DNA from: Stercorarius parasiticus
Taxonomy: Eukaryota; Chordata; Aves; Charadriiformes; Stercorariidae
Length of the DNA stretch: 64,000 nt
Direction of reading: 5' to 3'
Assembly: GCA_013396915.1 (NCBI GenBank)
Contig: VWZL01002043.1
Span: 305,005-369,004, forward strand
Under the pieces are notes generated by a model. That model was not told where the DNA came from. It saw only the letters and a program-made list of their open reading frames with translations, and made no database searches. This document shows positions 1 to 64,000 of the stretch, in pieces (the first letter of the stretch is position 1; every line of letters starts with the position of its first letter). A program made the translations under genes and the position numbers.

Positions 1-1345
1 CATATGTAGTGTTATGGAACAACTGTCACTTAAGACTTGTTTATTCTGAATTCCTAATCAGAATTCTCTTATCTCACAGCTTTACTTTTTACACTTAAAT
101 AAATCTTAGTTCAAAACCAAAAGGAGAATCTTATTTCACCAAAACTACATGAAAAACAAAATGTCATCCTAAGATTTATTGACTTGAGGAAATTAAAGAA
201 TTATGAAAAGTCAGTCCACTGATTCACAGTGCACTGCAGAAGACTGCAATTCAACCAACCTAAACAGCTGATCAGAAAAATTATTTTCTACTTTTTAAAA
301 GACGTATACAAGTAAGTTAAAACCAAAAGAAACAACATACCAGCTAATGCTCACACTTACCACCTATATCTTTTATTTAAAGGTGGTTTTTAGATAAAGG
401 CAAAGTGCAGATCTTCAAACCTATGGGGGTCTTTCCAGAGGGCATCTGGCAAGAGCACTAAGTGCGTGACGGTGTATACCTCTCATCCTCAAGGACCAGA
501 TACAAGATCAAAAGGCAACGGATGTCGCCATTCTGCGTAAAGCATGAAGCAGCTCAAAACTCACCTGTTCCCCTCCTCATTCTGCTGCTGCTGCTTTCTG
601 CAGAGCACAAACTCACCTGAAGTTTGAGAGCCCAAAAACTGTCCACATTTCAACCTATCCCAGGTATTTGTGAAGATGGCCTAATCTTGTGATGCGCTGA
701 AATTATGGTATTCAAACGTCAAAGCTCTTCACCATAAACATCCCCAATTATTGCAACTACCTTATATTTTACTTAAACTGACACAGTGTATTCAGTATTC
801 TTTAATATTAAACTACTAAAACCACTAATTGTTGTATAAACATACCTAACCCACAGTAGGATGTTTTCAAACCCTTATGCAAACCTCTTCGTGCAAGTGA
901 CAAAATAAAATGAACACTACGCTCTCACCAAACATGACAGAAGACCGATCTCCTCAATTTTGCCACTTGATTCTGCTCACCGGAAACATTACAATTTCCT
1001 GCTCCCTTCCCCTGCAAGTAAACACTTAACCTCATATATGCGTTTAAACAGAACACATATGCATACTTGTAACGCCCATCAACTCAATGCCCCAAATGAG
1101 GTTTTTTCCAACTTCCCGTAACACAGAAAAATCTCACATTCTGAGCTGAAATTCTTCTACACGACTCTTGAAAAAGCTCCCCTGAAAGAAATCCTTTCTT
1201 CATGAAATCATAATGGACAAACATACTTCACATTCTCATATACACACTTAATACTTCCAGAGTATCCATAATATTCTTACTGGATAGGCAATTGATTAAA
1301 AATAGTATTTTTCACTTCTCTATAGTTTATTTGAAAATACGGGAT

Positions 1346-1405
1346 TTTGTTTGGGGTTTTTTTTTGTTTTGGTTGGGGTTTTTTTGTTTGGTTTTTTTTT
1401 TTTTC
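1346..1405. repeat. T/G homopolymer-rich tract
   Basis: Runs of 7-14 T broken by GG or GGGG on the plus strand, so A-rich in the NBEAL1 transcript. Similar tracts occur near 3108-3150, 30888-30950, 43272-43290 and 45608-45650. Confidence 0.75.
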
Positions 1406-2057
1406 TTTACATACATGGAGTCTGAAAAAAACCCACACCGCTCTACTTTTGGAAATGCAATGCTCTCTTGGCAAGTGACTCAGGGAAATAATTCTTATTT
1501 TCTCCTAACTTTCCAGACGATCCAGTCTGTCACAGTGATTAGTTACAATATTGCAACTATGCATAGACCCGCTTGTTTACTAGTCTGATTTATTATGCCA
1601 TTTACAAAAGTTAAGAAAAAGCAACACAACTTCCTTGACACAGCACACAAATCAGTCATTAAGAGGGATGATTTTTTTTCCAGTAAAGAACTTGAGAGGG
1701 AGAAAACAGTTTTAATGAGACTAACAGAACTTGCAAAGATTAACCTTTTGCAGGGTAAGGAGGTATCACTATTTCTACAAAGTTAATAAATATTGTGCTA
1801 AAAATTAATGAAATGAGATTATACATTATGGAGTTCCTCAGGTAGTTCAACAGCTCCCCAGCCACAGGGAATATCTGATAACATTTGTAGGAGATAACAA
1901 CACACATTCATTTCCATAAATAAATAAAAATAACAAGAAAAGTGATGGCAAAGGGAAGAAAGGGGTAGCCAAAAGGGAACATACTAGCTAACAATCACTT
2001 AGAGCTCTGCCTTATATCTATATTCCCCTTACGCCATGGTATTTTCTCCTTTTAATA

Positions 2058-2128
2058 GACATACATACATGTATATACATATATATACACAAACATACAC
2101 ACATATATACACATGCACACATACCTTC
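2058..2128. repeat. Mixed AC/AT microsatellite
   Basis: Alternating catacatacatgtatatac and atatatacac units over about 70 bases. Imperfect dinucleotide and tetranucleotide repeat in the 3' flank. Confidence 0.8.
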
Positions 2129-2710
2129 GCATGCCGATCCAAAAATTCTTATTTTTCCCTCAGCACCAGGTTTTTCCAACAGTATGGGGTTTATCACTTA
2201 AATCACTAACATTATAAAAATGTCACAACAATAGGAAAACAAACAACCTTCTATCGTTATCATGTATCGCTAAACCAAAAAAATTCAGTAACGGCTTCTC
2301 CAAAAATATAGCATACAATCCATAACTATTTTGTAGGATATAGCTGATATTTTCTTTTCCCAGGTCTTAAACACATCTTGAAAATGGATACATTATCTGT
2401 TTCCCTGTTGTTTTTACAGAAGAAAAAAGAAATACGGCTAACAACTGGTTTGGTGAACACCAAGCCAAGAAACAAACAGGTACTATTTAATTAAGGTGTG
2501 CTGCAATGTTGTTTAAATGATTTTTGCAGTGGAAATTTATCTTCTGTTTGTAGGAGTTGCCTTACTAATGAAGCAGATTGATCTTTGAGCAATACAGATA
2601 CTGATTCTTCCTCTGTATTTCTTCAAGGTATTAAATATATTATGGGATTTCTTGGTGTGTGTCTTAGTCTACTTACAATATAAATAATTTTCAGCAGCAA
2701 GTATTTCCTA

Positions 2711-2747
2711 CCTCCTTCAACTCCTTCACCTCCTTCAACTCCTTTGA
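2711..2747. repeat. 9-base tandem repeat, four copies
   Basis: Four near-identical copies of ctccttcaa/ctccttcac in a row, the last diverging to ctcctttga. Lies in the 3' UTR region. Confidence 0.8.
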
Positions 2748-3391
2748 AGTTATTCATGTCTGTACTTTAAACAATTTCTGATAATCAAGTAGTGCAACAC
2801 AGATGTTCTTTGCAGAACAGCCTAAAACTGGAACTACACAAAAGAAGATAGCAATAGCCATGCACAGGAACAAATTGCAATAAATTGTTCATTGGGCTAA
2901 AAACATATTGAAAAGGTCATAATGGTCAGCTACCCCAATTTTGAATCTGACCACTGCAACTGTCAGAATTTTAATTTACTGCCAGGGAATTACAAAGCTG
3001 TCAAAGCAAAGCCAAATATCTTCTTTGTGGTCAAGGAGCATCTGGCCCTATTCAGCTTTAAATCAAATGCTACTTATCTTAAATTAAATTAGCAAGCTTG
3101 GGTTCGGGGGTTTTTGTTTGGGTGGCTGGGTTTTTTTTCCTTTCTTTTTTGGCTGAAACACAGTTTTAGCAGCTATTTAGAGAGGGATTCTGTGACCAAG
3201 TCAACACAGTTAAGCAAAAATATGCAAGCAAGCTAACTTGCATGAGTACATATGCTTTTTACTATACCTCTACCATAGGTTCGTCTTCAACAGACTTAAG
3301 AATGAAGCCCCTGAAAGTTGAGATATACATTTAAAGTGGCCAAAAGATTAAACATGTTTCTGGAATCCATGAAGGAAGGTAGAAGCAGCAA

Positions 3392-60607
<57,216 letters not shown>

Positions 60608-60721
60608 TCATGCAAATGACGTTACCAATCAATTTCAATGTGCTCATGTAGTGTTCCAACAAGCCTCTATAAGAAAGGTTACTGAACTGACAAATCACAA
60701 ACACTTTCTAATGAACCAAAA

Positions 60722-61300
60722 GGAATGAGCCAGCAATGTGCCTTTGGGGTCAAGGTGGCCAATGGTCTCCTGGGGTGCATTAGAAAGAGTGTGGCCAGCA
60801 GGTTGAGGGAGGTCATCCTCCCGTTCTGCTCTGCCCTGGTGACGCCACATGTGAAGTACTGTGTCCAGTTCTGGGCTCCTCAGCTCGAGAAAGACAAGGA
60901 ACTACTGGAGAGAGTCCAGCGGAGGCTGTAAAGATGATCAAGGGAATGGAGCATCTCTCACAAGGCTGACTGACCTGTGTCTGTTTAGCCTGGAGAAGAC
61001 AAGCCTGAGAGGGGATCTTATCAACGCTTATAAATATCTAAAGGGCGAGTGTCATGAGGATGGGGCCAGACTCTCTTCAGTGGTGCCCGGCGACAGGACA
61101 AGAGGCAACGGGCACAAACTGGAACACAGGAAATTCTGTCTGAACATGTGAAAAAAACTTCTTTACTTTGAGGGTGGCAGAGCACTGGAACAGGCTGCCC
61201 AGAGAGGTTGTGGAGTCTCCTTCGCCGGAGATACTCAAAATCTGCCTGGATGCATTTTCTGTCTAACCTGCTCTAGGTGAACATGCTTTGTGTTGGTGTT
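60722..61300 (+). mobile_element. CR1-type LINE, 5'-truncated 3' fragment
   Basis: About 580 bases, plus strand, antisense to NBEAL1. Translated pieces match the C-terminal end of CR1 ORF2: [28 protein letters not shown], then in a different frame [20 protein letters not shown] and [15 protein letters not shown]. The frame change and stop codons show a dead copy. Non-coding landmarks such as ggaacaggctgcccagagag and cctgctctaggtga follow. The terminal short-repeat tail typical of CR1 is missing, so the 3' end also appears truncated. The element dates the host as sauropsid, most likely bird. Confidence 0.92.
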
Positions 61301-63412
61301 AAATGTAACAACTCTACCAAGGCCAACCATGGCCCTGAAGAATATTTAGGTACCCTTACCTATTGTTTTTGCTGAACTGAAACATTTTTAGAAATACACC
61401 ATTGAGAACCAAAAGAAGAAAAGAAAAAAAAAAAAAAGAAAAAGAACCCACAAATAAAATCAGTAGCTAAGCCAGTGCTCCAGGAACAGTCATACAGAAA
61501 CAGTATAGAAATATATAGATGTGTTAGAACATTCTCTGGGATGAAGAGTGTTTATCCACTGCTGCACATGCTTCAAGAGAGTTTGCCTTTGGCATCAGCT
61601 GCTTACCCTGACACATTCTCTCTGAACTCTACACAGGAAAAGGAAGACACAAACAAGAGCCTCACAGCTTACAAAAGCCTTCAACATGGACAAAGCCAGG
61701 GGGAAAATTATGACAAACGGCTCAAAAACTCACTAATATGACACTTGCATACATACATCTGTGTAAGCATAAGCAACAAAAAAGTGCTGAGAAATGCAAT
61801 GACTTAACACTGAACACTGTGATACCAATTATTTGAGGGAAATGGGGAACAATACATTGTTTAGCTTCTAAAGTTGAAAAGGAAGCCTATATAGAAGGGA
61901 AAACCTGAGACCCAATTTAGTAAAACAACTAGATAGGTGTAAGTGACAGCAAGCTCCCATGTCCTAGAAAACAAGTGTTATCTGTACATCTACAGAGGAC
62001 CAAATACTGTTCATTCTCTTGCCTCTTCAGAGTTGTGTAATTTGCTTTTCAGACCCTGGGATTCAGAATCTCAAGGGATTCAAAAAGTTTTAAGGAATTT
62101 TATAGGGCCTAGGCTCTAAACTGATAGAGACCACAAAACTGAAAGCAAGTGCTTTTTTCCAACACAACAGCCAAGAAAGTAATTTTAATTTCTGTGATAG
62201 CAGCTTCACCCCTCAAGATGCCAGCAGATCCATACCCTCTAGGACTGTAAGCGTAGCTCCTCATAATCTGATAATTTACCATCTCTGTATTAGGAAGACC
62301 ACAATTTTTGACAGATGAAATCATATATCCAAAAGTAATTTCCCTAAAATGGCCAACAAGTCTTTTTCAGTAAGATCATAAAATGCTTTACAAGAGAGCA
62401 AACATCATACCCTTCATGCCTCACATCCCAGACAATGTTTTCTCTACAGTAGCTGCCGGTCTGTGCTATTGCACAACCCATGAGAATTTACTGCCTTATG
62501 CAAGACTGGCACAAGAAAAACTAATCGGGATTACTCAAACTGAACATACTACAGAGTATATAAATAAATATTTATAAATAATAAAACTTATTTTCACTCC
62601 AGAGCAAATTACTACTATATCACCACAAAAATCTAGAAGTTAAATTTGTGGACATGTAGTATCAATTTTTCCCAACAAGACTAGCTGTGTAAACTAAGTA
62701 TTCCAAAAGGAAAAAAAAAAAATCTCAAAAATCATACCTTAACTGATGGTCTTACTTGACTGCTGGTACCCTACCTCAAAAATATGAGAAAGACCTTGAT
62801 ACGTTTGGGTTCTTTCTATTTATAATTGCTTTGCATTACATTAACATGCTTATGCAGGAATATAATCTGCCATCTCAGGTGTTTGAAAGGAAGTTAAATT
62901 AGTCTCTAAATAGTATTCACCTATTACAGCTCAAACTCACATACTGGGACTTTCAACCTCCCCTCTGCCAGTGGTAAGCACTTTGGAACAAAGTACTGTA
63001 GAAAACCAGGCTTTACTTTTCAACAACCATGAAACCATGTAATCAGCATTCCTATCATGATTCCTGCATCATTTTTATGCGTGTTTGAAGTCAATAAGTT
63101 AACAAAGTACGGTTTCTATAGTACTTTGCATCGGCTTCCTTTAAGCTCCTTTGCTCGAGATCATGCATACCAAAAGCAAAAAAAAAAAGCATGACAACAC
63201 TCTGGAGGTCTTTGTTGTTTCTAAATGTATTAAACCAAACGACAATTCCTCTCCTTCAATGAGGGGGGAAAAAACCTCCCACCAGCTGGTAAAGGTTTTA
63301 TCCTTTTCACAGTAAATACATATGAGATGAATAAATGTTTTTAGGGAAAGAACAGACAGGCGCACTGATCTTTTGTGCTCAGTGCTCAAAGCTGTCAGCA
63401 TAGCTATTTTCA

Positions 63413-63451
63413 CCTTTTCAGTAAAATCACCTTGCCTTTTCAGTAAAATCA
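63413..63451. repeat. Direct duplication, 17 bases at 22-base spacing
   Basis: ccttttcagtaaaatca occurs at 63413-63429 and again at 63435-63451. Short local duplication in the 5' intron. Confidence 0.85.
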
Positions 63452-64000
63452 TTGAAAACACCATTAATGAACCGTTTAACTTAAAAATATAGGGTAGATG
63501 CACAAAGATGGAGGTAGAGCTGAAGCTGTATAAGCCTATAAACTGCATAACTCTATAAGCTCTACTTATACAGTCAAATCATACCAGTGGATACACTCAT
63601 CTTCTATATATACAGATTTCTTAATTCTGCACTATGTAGCACCTTTCAGATTTCCAAAGCAGATTTCAGGAAATTATATATTTTAATTTATAGAAGAAAT
63701 ACTCTCATCAGTTAGATCAGCAAATGACAGTGCCAATTAAGAGTCCCTCTTTAGACTTTTAGAAAAAAAAACCCCACTAATAGTTTCATTACATTTCTTG
63801 AATGGTATTTCTTGGGTGCCAAAACGCCCGTGTTTTACAATGACACGAAACTCCATGCCTGGCTTCGAAAAGGTTACTTTTGTCCAGCAATCTGTACAAG
63901 CTTTCTTCTCCCTACTCAGTTTCTCATTATTTCCTGGCATTTGCCCTATGGTAAACAATGTCTTTCAGGCATATAGCTGTAAAGCATATCAAGATTTATA

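Larger units (their letters stand above)
1..3391 (-). other. NBEAL1 3' UTR and possibly downstream flank
   Basis: No coding region recognised on either strand. The stretch after the TGA is AT-rich. On the minus strand, AATAAA hexamers occur at 1589-1594, 1326-1331, 372-377, 175-180 and 40-45; which one is used cannot be told from sequence, so the transcript end is unresolved. Contains an AC/AT microsatellite, a T/G homopolymer-rich tract and a 9-base minisatellite, listed separately. Confidence 0.6.

Noticed and set aside
1292..1588. 98-codon plus-strand frame rich in Phe and Gly
   Set aside because: It is the translation of the T/G homopolymer tract and has no protein-like features beyond it.
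63141..63548. 135-codon minus-strand frame upstream of exon 1, considered as the N-terminal exon
   Set aside because: It shows none of the expected NBEAL1 N-terminal residues and looks like chance sequence in AT-rich DNA.

Overview
The window is one large multi-exon vertebrate gene on the minus strand plus its 3' flank. Spliced together, the recognisable coding blocks give an almost complete neurobeachin-like 1 (NBEAL1), a very large BEACH-domain scaffold protein. I placed 53 coding exons between 60575 and 3392. All have GT donors and AG acceptors, all splice phases agree from one exon to the next, and the total is 8032 coding bases: the last base of a split codon, 2676 residues and a TGA stop. 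Only the first roughly 50 residues, with the start codon and promoter, are missing; they must lie beyond base 64000.

The host is most likely a bird. A CR1-type LINE 3' fragment lies at about 60722-61300, introns are short (most under 1.5 kb), interspersed repeats are very sparse and the background is AT-rich. CR1 also occurs in turtles and crocodilians, so bird is an inference.

Layout from high to low coordinates, the direction of transcription: 64000-60576 is a 5' intron with the CR1 copy. 60575-46593 holds exons 1-10 of my numbering (N-terminal alpha-solenoid). 46488-40939 holds exons 11-15, which end the solenoid and encode a concanavalin A-like lectin fold. 40504-32765 holds exons 16-24 (second solenoid segment). 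31764-31183 is a single 582-base exon for a disordered, acidic, Ser/Pro-containing linker. 30591-24762 holds exons 26-33 (third helical segment and an acidic lead-in). 23613-21457 is the PH-BEACH domain, 21558-14714 the BEACH domain, 12462-6108 the WD40 repeats, and 3493-3392 the short basic tail and stop codon. Bases 1-3391 are 3' UTR and possibly downstream flank.

I found no second protein-coding gene, tRNA, CRISPR array or autonomous mobile element. The points of interest are splicing features of this gene: a 29-residue symmetric exon that may be a cassette, two pairs of in-frame tandem acceptors, a 96-base intron that is open and in frame, and a 45-codon alternative C-terminus made by reading through the penultimate donor.
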